64,000 nt of DNA from Paratrimastix pyriformis (Eukaryota; Preaxostyla; Paratrimastigidae), in NCBI GenBank assembly GCA_027972325.1, contig JAPMOS010000018.1, positions 609,708-673,707 of the forward strand, written 5' to 3'. The notes beneath the pieces are model-generated. The model was not told where the DNA came from. It did no database searches and worked only from the letters and a program-made list of their open reading frames with translations. A program made the translations under genes and the position numbers. Positions 21,832-33,266 of the stretch are shown here, in pieces; position 1 is the first letter of the stretch, and each line of letters starts with the position of its first letter.

Positions 21832-24800
21832 GCAACCGACAACACCCCCAACCCCAATCCCGATCCGTCCCCCCATTCCCTGCAGTGGTGAACCAGCTGC
21901 ACCAGCGGCTGCGGATGGTCGTCTCGGGGGACGATGGCGACGAGCAGACCGACCTGGCCTCCGTCGACGAGCGCACCGGACGATCCTCCCCGCGCCACGT
22001 GCTCTCGGCGGCCAACAGCCAGACGTCGGTCCTCACGGCACAGCCCGGCGGCGGCGGGCCCGCGATCGTCTCGTCGGGGTCCACCTCGGCCCTGGTCTCG
22101 TCGGCCGTCTTCAGCGCGGGCCCGACGGCCACCAACATGATCCCCTCGGCCTCGGCGCCCATCCTGGCGGAGCCCGGCTCGGCCCGCTCGTTCGCCATGC
22201 AGCTGCCCCACCCCCCCTCGATGCCCTCCATCGCCACCATCCCCTCGCTGCCCTCGCTCGCCCTGGGCAAGTCCGTCCCGCCAGCCTTGGCGGCTCTTCC
22301 CGAGGAGCCGCCCCCGGGGCCCTTCTCGCCGGCCCAGTTCTCGGTCCAGCTCACCACCCGGCCCCGGCGCAACTCGCAGGGCGCCGTCCCCTTGTGGGGA
22401 GGCCGCTCCCGCATGGGGCTGCCCGTCCCCAGCGAGGAGCAAGGGAGCGACGAGGCCGATGACGAGCCGGGCCGCCCCACCGAGCCGTGCCTGGTGACGC
22501 CTGACGTCCTCCCCCCCGCGGAGGACCCGAACCACCCCTGCATCATCGGCAGCCCATCCCACGAGCTCCCGCCCCTGATCCCGCCCCGGCAGCTGTCTCC
22601 TCAGCCCTCCTCGGACATGGACGGGTCCCCGTCGCTGCCCTGCCTGACTCCCCCGCCCCCCGGGGCCCTGCCCTTCTCGCCGGCCTCATCGCCGTTCCTC
22701 TCGGCCTCGTCGGCCCCGAGTTCGCCCCTCCCCGGGGCCTTCGCGGCGGCCTTGTACGCCCCGTCGCCGCTCCAGTTCCCGCTTCCTCGGCCCATGTCGA
22801 TGCCGCTGACACCGGACCTCTTGGACGCCCTGACCGGCCTCGTCCCGGCCCCCTTGCCCGCGATCACGGTGCCGCTCCCGCTCGTTGCGGGCCCTGGGGT
22901 CGGGGTGGCCCCGATCTCCCCCGTGGGCGCCCCATATGGCGCGGGGGCTTGGCCGCTCACCCGGCACTCGTCGCTGGGCTCGGTCTGTCCCACCCCTTCT
23001 TCGCTCCACCCTCCCTCCGCTCATCGCCCCGTCCGTCAACCCGATCGTTCTCTCTCTGTGTTTCATTCGGCTGCTCTTCTCTCTGTGTTATTCGGCTGCT
23101 CCCGCGGCGGGGGCGCAGCAACAAGAGGAGACCCCGCCCAACGTCACGACACCCCCCTCGGCAACCGGGGAGAGCGCCACCGACTCGATCCAGGCCGTCT
23201 CGCGCCTCTCGGGCCCCCGCAGTACGCACAGCCTGCACAGCCAGGCCGACTCAGCCGAAGTGCGCTCCCTCGGGGCCCTCGGGGCCCCACCCAAGCTCGA
23301 CATGCATGCCGACCCGCCGGGCCCGCCGCTCCACGAGGATTCGAAGCCGTCCCTCGGAGACGGGGGAGACCACGAAGACGAGGCCGCGCGGGCCGTGGAC
23401 GAACTCGCCGCCGCCGAGGTGGCCCGCCAGATGACGCGCATCAGCGTGCTCCCCTTTTGTCCGCCCCCCGGGACTCTTCGGTTCAGAGGGTCCCATCTCT
23501 CTCGCATCCTTCTTTCCCGTAGCGACCCTGCGCAACCTGCTGGTCGGGGTTGCCCTCTTCTGCGTGGTGATCATGGCCGTCCTGTGCGCCTCGATGCTCC
23601 TCCTCGGGGCCAACCAGGGCTTTGCCCACGACATCACCGCATCGGGTCCGCCCGCGCTTGCCCATCCTGCCGCATATTGATGGCTTTGGTCGCTGCAGCC
23701 CTCCGTGAGGCGGTGCTGCACCAGGTGCACTTCTCGGCCCAGCAGCTCTTCTTGAACCTGTCGGCCTGCACCCTGGCCGCCTCCATCACGGGCCAGCGCC
23801 CCGTCAGCCCGCCTCTGGACCTCTGCGAGTACGGCGAATTCCGCTCCGACCGGAACACGGTCCGGGCCCAGCTGGAAGACTACGTGGAGGTCTTCACCGG
23901 CTTGCACTGCCTCATCCGGTCCGTCCGCCGCCTTAGCACTCCTCCTCTCCTGACTGGCGCCCCTCTTGGCCAGCTACGGGTACGGCCAGTGCAACCTGAC
24001 CGCCATCCAGGGCCACCCCCTGCTGGGCGTGCTGCGGCCCCCGGGGGCCATCGACCCGACCAGCCAGCGGGCCCGCATCATGTACGACGAGACGACCTGC
24101 CTGATGGGCAACACCACCATCTGCCGGCTCTACCCCGACCGGCTGCGCCTCTCGACGGCGACCTTCTCGCTGAACGCACTCGTGTTCGCCTACGCCGAGC
24201 AGGCCCACACCATGGTCGGCCTCCCAGCAACCCCATTTCGTGTATGGCCCAGATTGGCCACAGCGCTTGGCGCACAGCTGCCGCCGCCCTTCTTTATTGC
24301 CCATCCTCCCTTCGCTGTTGGGTTCGTGGGGCACCCGCTTGTGCTGGCAGGTGAGCATGACCGACCGCGACCTGCTGACGGGCATCGCGACCCTGGACCG
24401 GATGACCCGGTCCATGATCTACGACCTCGACGGGGGCTGCTCCATCGCCAACGACGCCTCCTCCTCGAACGCCGTGAACACCCTCAGCGCGGACGCCAAC
24501 GTGCTGGGCTACATGATGCTGGCCCTGCTGGCGGTGCTGCCCCTCATCTATGGGGTGGTCCTGGCCCGGCCCCTGCTCCGGATGGGCCGCGAGAGCCTCG
24601 TCACCGAACGGATCATCAGCCTGGTCCCGTCCGAGTCCAAGCGTCTGTTTCTGCGACTCGACCCTCAGCCCCCCGGCGCATCCGACTTGGGTGTGGTGTG
24701 GCGCCCCGGAATGTCTTGAGCCGTGGACGGCATCACAGCGGTCAGAGCGCATTTCGGCATCTCCTTCTGTTGTCTGTGGCTCGCGCAGACTCGATGCTGC

Positions 24801-25398
24801 TCGACTGGCAGCGGACCGAGCCGGTCGGGGTGCGTGGCGTTGACGACCAACACCGACGGCTTTCCGAGTACGCCGCCCAGCTGACCAGCTCGGTCATCGC
24901 GGGTCACGATCGCACCGTCTGTGGGCTGCTCCAGCTTTGGGGGGGATTGCTCACGGCCTTCGGTCGGACTAGACGCTGCACCGGCTGCTGGAGCTCCTCG
25001 ACCGCTTCCTGAGGCACCACTCGGCCTACGAGATGCGGCTGGCCCGCCGGTACCAGATGACTCCCGAAGACGTCCAAGCCCACGAGGCGGACCACGCCCG
25101 GATCATGGCCATGGTCTGTCGGTTCCTCAATTCGGCATTGGGCCCGCCGCTCGCCGCCAACTCCGCTGACCGCTGGACCTCCTTTGGCTGGCTGGCGTCG
25201 GTGGGGCAGGTGACCAAGGCTCAGGGCGACCTGAAGGTGAGCAGCGACCTGCTGTTATTCGTCAAGGCCTTCGCACGAACGGTTCCCGAGCACATCCGCC
25301 GCCACGACGCACCCCTGGGCCGCTGGGTGGCCACCAAGGGCACCGCGCCTGGCACCCACCACAAAGTCCACTTCCCCGCTCCTCCGGACGACGCCTGA
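17522..25398 (+). CDS. TmcB-like multi-pass membrane protein with C-terminal hemerythrin domain (paralogue 1)
   Basis: A giant multi-exon receptor-like protein. Order: N-terminal multi-pass block (17522-18500; LLWSSFGVVALLVATTLIDA, LLLTLICIWGQPYFR); alpha-helical TPR-like block (19200-20180; KQHIAYADRIYQ, YRFLIYGNLKDSEA, LLLEQNPNSIAILR); TM helix (LLLLLCGVAVLAVMLVA, about 20550) and first loop; TM (SVAALVFLVGLLRVLAII, about 21600); Ser/Pro-rich linker (21890-23440); TM (about 23550) and a second loop with paired Cys (ETTCLMGNTTICRLYPDRL); TM (about 24510); then hemerythrin (24790-25345). The seven di-iron ligands are present: DDQH, HHSAYE, HEADH and HIRRHD. The TmcB label is a broad protist family name and the role is unproven. 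Introns mostly begin GTCCG. Exon joins are approximate. Confidence 0.83.
18791..18880. repeat. 10-bp tandem repeat CCCACCCTGC
   Basis: About nine copies in an intron of TmcB-like gene 1. Confidence 0.9.
19315..19335. repeat. poly(C) run just after a donor in TmcB-like gene 1
   Basis: Lies in the intron that precedes the exon RYRTKQHIAYADRIYQ. The homologous intron of gene 2 has the matching run at 53901-53925. Confidence 0.88.
20812..21045. repeat. (CTC)n triplet array, about 234 bp
   Basis: About 75 triplets, interrupted by a few phase shifts, filling most of an intron of TmcB-like gene 1 between a GGTCCGC donor and a CCACCAG acceptor. It creates long false open frames of Leu, Ser, Pro, Arg, Glu or Gly repeats. 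Confidence 0.95.
21420..21442. repeat. (CA)n dinucleotide run
   Basis: Short CACACA tract ending in the acceptor ACACAG of a TmcB-like gene 1 intron. Confidence 0.8.
21712..21830. repeat. 8-bp repeat CCCCGTCG followed by poly(C)
   Basis: About eleven CCCCGTCG copies then about 25 C, directly after the GGTCCGTCG donor that follows QFLHIPKD. The homologous intron of gene 2 (51079-51096) also begins with a GTCCGC donor and poly(C). Confidence 0.92.
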
Positions 25399-26110
25399 CC
25401 TGGTGTCTCCCATATACACCCTCTTCAATCACCCAGCCATCATTCCCTCCCACAAGCGCGATCTCTCCCCGACTGGGCGGGCGTGTTGGCGTTGGCTGGT
25501 TTCGTTTTTTATTGGGTTTTTATTCTTGGGTACCCTTCTTCTTCTTCTTTTCGACACGACATCGTGTTTGACCAGCCGCCTCGAGGAAAAGAGCACAGAA
25601 TAAAGAATCACAAAGAGTCAATCAGACCCCCGAAGCCCACACAAGCCACCCCACCCCACCCAGACTCCTCTCGGCTGGCGGTTTTTTTTTTTTTTCCTTT
25701 TTTTTCCCCCTTTTCGGTTTCTTCTCCGGGCTTCCATTTTTTTGTATGTCTGTGTGCGTACACGCTCTTCCCCTCCCCTCCACATGTGCTGTTGGGCGCA
25801 CCAGATGGCTCTGATCTTGGTTGGCCCTTGTCCCGACAACCGTCGTTGTTGCGTGGTGTGTCTGATTTTTCTCTCCTTCAGATTGCCGTTGACGGCGCTT
25901 CCCCTCCTCCCTCCAACGGGGGATTTTATCTTTACGTCGACTTTTTCTTGGGTGTTGTCCGGTTTGTACAAAATAAGAATTGACAATCTGACATCATCTC
26001 GGACTGCTGAACGAGCCTAGCCCCAAAGATTGAGAATGTCCGAGGAGGGCCATGAACAGCACGGAGGATGTCACCTTAGCATCACGTGATCTCCGGACGG
26101 TCCATGCAGA
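25399..26110. other. intergenic region after TmcB-like gene 1
   Basis: T-rich sequence with two poly(T) runs (25682-25710), which would suit the 3' untranslated region and end of the upstream gene. No convincing exon, tRNA or other RNA gene is visible. Confidence 0.5.
26081..26090. promoter_or_regulatory. ATCACGTGAT palindrome upstream of the phosphotransferase gene
   Basis: Perfect 10-bp palindrome with a CACGTG E-box core, 95 bp before the chosen start. Such sites bind bHLH proteins in other eukaryotes. Use here is not shown, and one copy of a 6-bp core is expected by chance in a window of this size. Confidence 0.25.
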
Positions 26111-26185
26111 TTGCCACAATGTCAAATTTGTCAAGAGCGTCAGCGCCCGGAGTTTCAGCCCTTCATCGTCAAGTCGTCATCGGAG

Positions 26186-29100
26186 ATGTTAAAAGGCATT
26201 CTTGTGGCTCTTGTAGCTGCTGTAGTCGCCACCGGCTTTCGAATGAAACTTTTCCTCAAGTTTTTGGCCATGTGGGCTTTGGTCAAATTGGGAAAGCGTA
26301 AGGCGAAGCGTCCATCCCCAAGAGAGTTTGAAGGTCTTGATCGCACAGATCGTTGATCGACATTTCCTCTCTTTTATATCCCGCTATAGCTGTTCATCCA
26401 GTCGAAGGGTTGCCCGAAATTGACGGTCAGTCTGGACGACTCGTAATTCTCAACGTTCTTTTTCCGACCCCGACCAGCTCTTGCACCCGAGTTCCAGAAG
26501 AATATGATCGATTCTTATTATTGTAATTCGGTCAATCCAGTCGATGGCACTCACTTTGTCCTGCGCCTGGCCCGACGCCCCGCCGGGGTGTGTGAGCTCT
26601 GGGTTTGCGTGGACCTCCCCGGCTTCGGGACCTTGGAAGCGCCCATGCACCCCAACACGCACGCCTTCTTGTGCAAAGAAGATCCGGTCCAGTCTGTGGC
26701 ACCAGCAAAATGGATTCCCACTCACGCATTGCCCACCCCAGAACCGGCGTGGTGGCTTCGACCTCTGGGCTGAGCTTCCACTGTGTCGACCCCTTGCGGC
26801 GGTGGGAAATCAAATTCGATGGGCTCCTGCGCCTGCAGCATAGCCGGCGTCTGGTCCCCGTCCGGTTTGAGCTGCGGTGGAGCGCCCACGCGGACATGTT
26901 CTCCACCGAGCACGACGTCCCCCCGGCCTGCACCGCCGCCGGCATGGCCCACGTGCCCTGGGACAAGGCCTTCTGGGAGAAGCTCCGGGCTCCCCACCAG
27001 GTCCACTACGAGCAGTTCGGCCGGGTGCAGGGCTGGGTCGAGGTGGGCCGCACCCCGCGCCCCACCGCCGGCCCGGCCGTGCCGCCCCGGAGCCCCGAGG
27101 CCTTCTTCCGGCGCGGGGTGGACTGCTTCGGCATGCGCGACCACGCCTACGGCATGCGCCGCTGGTCCTCCTTCCTCCGGTACGTCTGCATCTTCGTGCC
27201 CTTCCAGTCGGGGCACTGCGTGCAGTTGTCCCTCTGCGACCTCGAGTTCCCCAACGTGCGCCGGCTGGCCAGCGGCTACCTCATTGACCCCTGTCCGTCC
27301 AGCACCAGCACCAGCACCAGCACCAGCACCAGCACCAGCACCAACACCCCTGCTCGAGCTTTTCTTTGTTGGCGATCGCCCGATTTGTGGGGATGGGGGA
27401 AGGTGAGAATGGAGCCTGCTCTTCAGCCCTGCCCTCTGTGCCGCCATCCAACTCCACCCGCACGCCCGCAGGTGGCCAGCTGACCCCTGTCGCCTCGGTG
27501 AGCGCCTGCCTGGACACCCTCGGGGCCGACGGGCAGCCCCCCGCCGAGTACTCCCTGACCTTCGCCACGACTGACAATCGGACCCTCTTCCTCCGGTACA
27601 AGGTCCGCCCGCCCATCCCCGGCCCCTCACCCAGTCCGGAGCCAGGCCCTCCTGCCTCTCGTCCCCCGCCACTTGCAGCGCCCCCGCTACGCCTGACTCC
27701 GCCTCTGCCCATCACGCATGGTCGGTGGTGCCGCTGTCTGTGTGGGTGGGCTGGTGGGCTGGTGGGCTGGGGGGTCGCAGCTGGACCGGACGCACTTCTT
27801 CGACATGCGGCCCCAGGCGACGGTCGTCTGCCACGAGTCGCTGGGCCGCTTCGAGCTGGTCGACATCACCCAGGCCGTGGCCACGCCCCGCCTGGCGGTG
27901 CCCCTCTCGCTGGTGGGGGCCCTGGCCGCCAAGGTGGCCGCCCCGGCCATCGACACGGCCCTCCGCTTCTGCCACCAGAACCTGGCCCTCCCCGCGGCCC
28001 TGGCCGAGGCGGCCCCACACAACCCCTTCACCCACAAAGGTCGGCCCCGCCGCCCCCACGGCCTCCAACGAGGCCCTCACGGGCTGCCCTCGGGGCGGCA
28101 CGTCCCTCACCGGCTTCTCACCGCCTGACCTGTGCAGAGACGGGCAACGTTGCGGGGGCGAAGCTGTTCGTGGACGCGGCCATGGCCCAGCAGCCCGTCA
28201 TGGGCTACGGGGTCTCCGAGTTCACCTACCGGACCGACACGGCCCTCTACCCGCGCGTGCTGGAGGCCTTCCGGCCGGCCGTCCCGGCCACGGACCCCAC
28301 CACCCGGGCCGACGTGGCCGCCACCGTCTTCCCCGCCGCCGACGCGGCCCCCGCCCCCGCAGACGCGGCCATCCTGCCCGCATCCGGCGAGGCCGAGGCG
28401 TCTGCAGCCGGGGCGACCGCGGAGGAGGCGGCGGCGCCGGCAGAGGAGGAGGAGGCGCTCGTGGTGTGGCTGCACGAGGACCGGTGCCAGGACGTGGCCC
28501 GGGTGGGCGGCAAGGCGGCCCGGTTGGCCCAGCTGGCCCACCCGCTGGCCGCGCTCCCCGTCCCGCCGGGGTTCGCCCTGACGGTGGCCGCCCACCGCGC
28601 CCAGGTGGCCAGGTCCGCACCCGCCGCGGCCCCGCCACCCCCTCACCCGCCCTGCTGTCGTTGCTTGTTGTGCGCTGTCGTTGCTTGTTGTGCGCTGTCG
28701 TTGCTTGTTGTGCGCTGTTGCGTGGGGTGTGCAGCGTGCCCCGGGCGGAGGCGCTGCTGGCCGAGCTGACCGAGCGGACGGGGCCCTACTGCGAGGCCCT
28801 CAGGGCCGTCCAGAAGGCCGTCGCCGCCCACGCGGACCACGAATGTCCGCTGCCCCGAGCCCCTGCCCCGAGCCCCCTGCCGTCTCCTGCCCCGCCTGCC
28901 GGGAAGGGCGAAACGCTGACGGTTGGCGGGCCGCGGTTGGCGGGCCGCGGTTGGCGGGCCGCGGTTGGCGGGCGCAGCGCTTGGGGCTCTGCGGCGTGCC
29001 GAGCAGGCCCTGAAGCAGCCCTGGGAGGCCTGCTGCCGGGCCCTGCAGGAGGCCTGCTACGGGGAGGCCGCCCCCCTGGCCGCCCCTGTCGCCGAGGCCC

Positions 29101-32100
29101 TGGCCCGGGCCTGGCCACGCCTCACCGCCGTCCGTCCGGCCACCCAGCTCCGACGTCGCCACCCCACGGGCGTCGTGTCGGGCCTGTTCAAGCGAGATTT
29201 TCCTTGGCGGGCGCCCTTGATGGCTCACTCGGGTGGGGCCGGGGGGCCGGTGTGTGTGTTTGTGTGTGCAGCTGTCGCTGTGCGGGGCCTTCGCGGTGCG
29301 CTCGTCGGTGGTCAGCGAGGACGCGACCGCGGCCAGCAGCGCGGGCGTCTACGAGAGCATCCTGGGGGTGCGCACCCTGGCCGACCTCACCGCCGCCGTG
29401 CGGTGCGTCTGGGCCTCGCAGTACGCCCCGCGGGCCGTCCTCTACCGCCACCAGAACGGTCCGCCCCGACGCGGTTGCCCCCGCCCCCACCCGCCAGCCT
29501 GCCCACCCACCACCACTTTGCCGTTGGTTCCCCTCCTGGGCGGCCGCGCGGTGGTGGGGGTGGTGGTGGCGCCGGGTGGGCGTGGGGCCGCTGCAGGGCT
29601 GGGGGTGGGCAGCCACATGGGGCTCTTCGTGCAGCAGCTGGTGGCCGCCCACGCGGCTGGGGTCCTCTTCACGCGGCACCCCCTGACGGGCGCCGCCCAG
29701 ACCGTCATCTCGGCCGCCTGGGGCCTGGGCGAGGCCGTGGCCTCCTCCCTGACCGAGCCCGACCAGGTCCGGCCGGCATGCCCCCCGGCGGCTCCCCCCC
29801 TCCCACCGCTGCCCCCCACGACCCGCGCCCCACGCCGATATCTCGGGGCGCCGACCAACCTGCTCTTGTGGCGTGGCGTGGCGTGGCGTGGCGTGGCGTG
29901 GCGTGGCGTGGCGTGGCGTGGCGTGGCGTGGCGTGGCGTCGTGCCGTGGGCGCAGGTGACGGTGCGCCCGGTGGGGCTGGCCAGCTGGCCCCGGTTCGAG
30001 GTGGTGCAGCGGCTGACGCAGCCCAAGCGGCACATGTGTGTCCTGGCCGCCCCGACCCGGCCGGCTCGGCGGCCCCCGGCGGCAGCCACATGCGCCGGAT
30101 GGAGGTGCCCCCCGAGCGGGTCGCCCAGCCCTGCCTCTCGGACGGGGTCGCGTGCAGGCTGGCCGAGATCGCGGCCGCCATCGAGCGCGCCATGGAGGGT
30201 CCGCGCCCCGCCCCGCCACGCCTTGCACCTCTCCCCCTGCCCATGCCCCCATGCCCCCAGGCCCAGGCCCGCATCATCTCACGGTCCCCGCCCCTCCCCC
30301 CGCCATGCCTCCTCTCGCCCCTTGCCCCTCGCCCCGTCTGGCGGTGGTTGGCCGCAGGGCGCCCGGTGGACGTTGAGTTTGCGGTGGAGCTGCTGAGCCC
30401 CGACCAGGGGCGCCGCTTCACGCCCCTGCAGCAGTCGCTGCTGGCCCGGTCCCACGGGGCCCCGCCGCACGCCTTCGTGGGGGCCGCCCACGGGCTGGCC
30501 GGCTCGGCGGCCCTGGCGGCGCCCTCGCAGTGGCTCTACCACCGGGTGCCCAACGAGGGCCTCTACCGGCTGTGGGTGCTGCAGGCCCGGCCCATCACCA
30601 CCGACTACGTGTCGGCCGTGCTGCGGGCCCCGGCCCCGGGGGCCCTCCAGCGGGCGGGCCACACCTTCCCCCGGGCCGAGGTCGAGGCGGCCCTGACCGA
30701 GTTCGACGCCCTGCCCGCATGCCGCGAGGAGACGCTCACCTCGTGCAACATCCAGGTCCCTCCCCGTCCTCCCCGCCCCTCCGTCCCCAATTTGGGCACC
30801 TTCCCACCCCCGCTCACGGCCTTCCCCCCACACACACACACCCACCTCCCCCCCCCGGATCTGTTCAGGAGATGCTGCCGGGCTTCGTGACGCCCCTGGG
30901 GCTGAGCGTCTTCGACGACACCATCGAGCGGGGCCTGGAGGACTTCTTCGCCCGCAACGGCAGCTTCCCCCGGCGGAAGGCCTCCCAGCGGATGCTCGCC
31001 TACCGGCTCAACCACGCCTTCATCTCCATGCACCAGCTCTACGGGAGCGTCATGCACAGCGCCCTCGGCCAGAAGGACTCGGGCGACATCGCCATCACGG
31101 GCATCCGGCTGGGCCCCATGGTGCCCTTCGTCCGTCCCGCCCCCGGCCCCCGGCCCCTTTGTCCCGTTCCTGCCCCTCCCATTCCTGCCCCTCCATTCCT
31201 GCCCCTCCATTCCTGCCGCCACGCCCCCCGGTTCGCGCCCCTCATGGGGGCGGGGTGTGTGTCTTTGGGCCTGGGCGGGGCCAGAGCGAGACCATCCAGC
31301 ACCACTACGCGCGGGGCCCGCTGGGGCTGGCCGTGGGCGGGTTCAAGTTCCTGCAGACCCTCTTCGCCGCCCGCAAGCGGGTCGAGAAGCTCGACGCGGC
31401 CCTCAAGGACGCCACCTACGCCACCCGGCTGGGCCTCGACCAGGTCCGCGGCCGCTCCCCCCCCCCCCCCCCCCCCCCCCCCCGCGGGTTGCTGGCGGTC
31501 GGTGGGCGAGGGCCGGCGCACTTGCCCTGACTGCGTTTTGCCGGGCGGGTGGGTCCACCCACCGCCAGGCCGACCTCTCCGCGGCCGAGTGCTACCGGCG
31601 CCTGGACGAGATGCTGCCCGCCTACCAGGAGGCCTGGGCCGCCACCATCGCCATGAGGTCGCTCTCGGGTGCCGCCAGGTGGCCGGGTGGGTGCAGGCGC
31701 ATGGCGGGTGCGGGCCGGTCCCAAGGGTGCCGTGCGTGCTTGGGCTTGTTGTCACCTTCCTTGCCTTCCCTTGCCTTGCCTTGCCTTCCCTGCAGCGGCC
31801 GGAGCGGCGTCTGGTGTGGGATCATCTCGGCTCTGCCCGCTGAGGAGGGCGCCGACAAGGTCCGGAGGGCTGCCCCAGAGGGAGCCTTGCCGCCCACGCC
31901 CTCATCCGCGCCCCCCGAAGCCCTTTGTCACTCTTCCCGCGGGTTGGTTGTTCTTCTGCAGAACGCGACCGTTGCGGGGCTGCTGGCCCACTGCGGGGAC
32001 GTGGTGACGGCCGGCGCCCCTCGCCTCATGCGCCGCTTCGCGGAGGCGGTGCCCGAGGGCTCGCTGGCCGAGCTTGCCGCCCTGGCGCCCTCCCATCTCG

Positions 32101-32441
32101 CGGCCTGCTTCGTGGCCGGGGAGGCCGACCGGGCGCGGCTGCTGGCGGAGGCCACGGCCGAGGAGCGATCCCGGGTGGAGGGCCTCCGGGCCGACGGGGC
32201 CCTGCGGCCGGCCCTGGGGCTGGCGGCCGAGCTGGTGGAGCGCTTCGGCCACCGGTGCGTCCGCGAGGCCGAGCTGGCCGTCCCCGACTGGGGCATGCGG
32301 CCCGAGATGCCCGCCGCCCAGCTGCAGGCCGTCCTCCGCAAGCGCCTCGCGAAGGTTGGCCGCCCCGCCCTCCCCAACCCGTGCCAGGATCTCACCCGCC
32401 CCCGACCCGATCCCCCTGCGCCCTGTGTTCGCAGAGCCTCA

Positions 32442-32472
<31 letters not shown>

Positions 32473-33149
32473 CCCTTCGCCGTCCCCTTCGCCGTCCCCT
32501 TCGCCGTCCCCTTCGCCGTCCCCTTCGCCGTCCCCTTCGCCGGCGTCGCTGCCCCTGAACCCTCAGAGCGCTGAGGTCTGTGGTCCCCGCCGCGCGCCCC
32601 GCATTGCCCATCGCTGCCTGGGCTGAGCCCTCTGCTCCTCCTCTCCTCGCCCATGCAGGCGATGGCGGCCGTGGAGGAGGCCCTGGGGCGGCGCCTCAAG
32701 TCGCCCAAGTTCGCCCGGTGGCTGCTCACACACACCCGCGCGTCGGTGGTGGAACGCGAGTGGGGCAAGAACATCACCGTCAGGGTGGCCTCGCTGGTCC
32801 GCCACCGCGCCCGCCCCGTCCGAGGGGTGATGGGGTGAGGGGACGAGGGGACGAGGGGATGAGGATCAGTCGAAGAGCACGCCTCGCCGACCCCCTTTGC
32901 TCTGTTCCTGGCGATGGGGGCGCAGTACAAGCGGGCCTACTGGAAGCTGGCCGCGGCCCTGGTGCGGGAGGGCGTGCTGGCCGAGGAGGGCGACCTCTTC
33001 CAGCTGACCCATGCCGAGCTGGGCCGCCTCGTGGCCACCGCGGGCATCGCCATGCCGCCCCGCGGCCCCACCGAGGCCGCCCTGGCCAAGGGTCCGCCCC
33101 GGCCCACGCACCGACTCCCCTGCCCGGCACGCCGCTCGGCCCTTGGGCC

Positions 33150-33182
<33 letters not shown>

Positions 33183-33217
33183 GCACTGCTGCTGCGACTG
33201 ATCGTCGTCGCCTGTCC

Positions 33218-33266
<49 letters not shown>

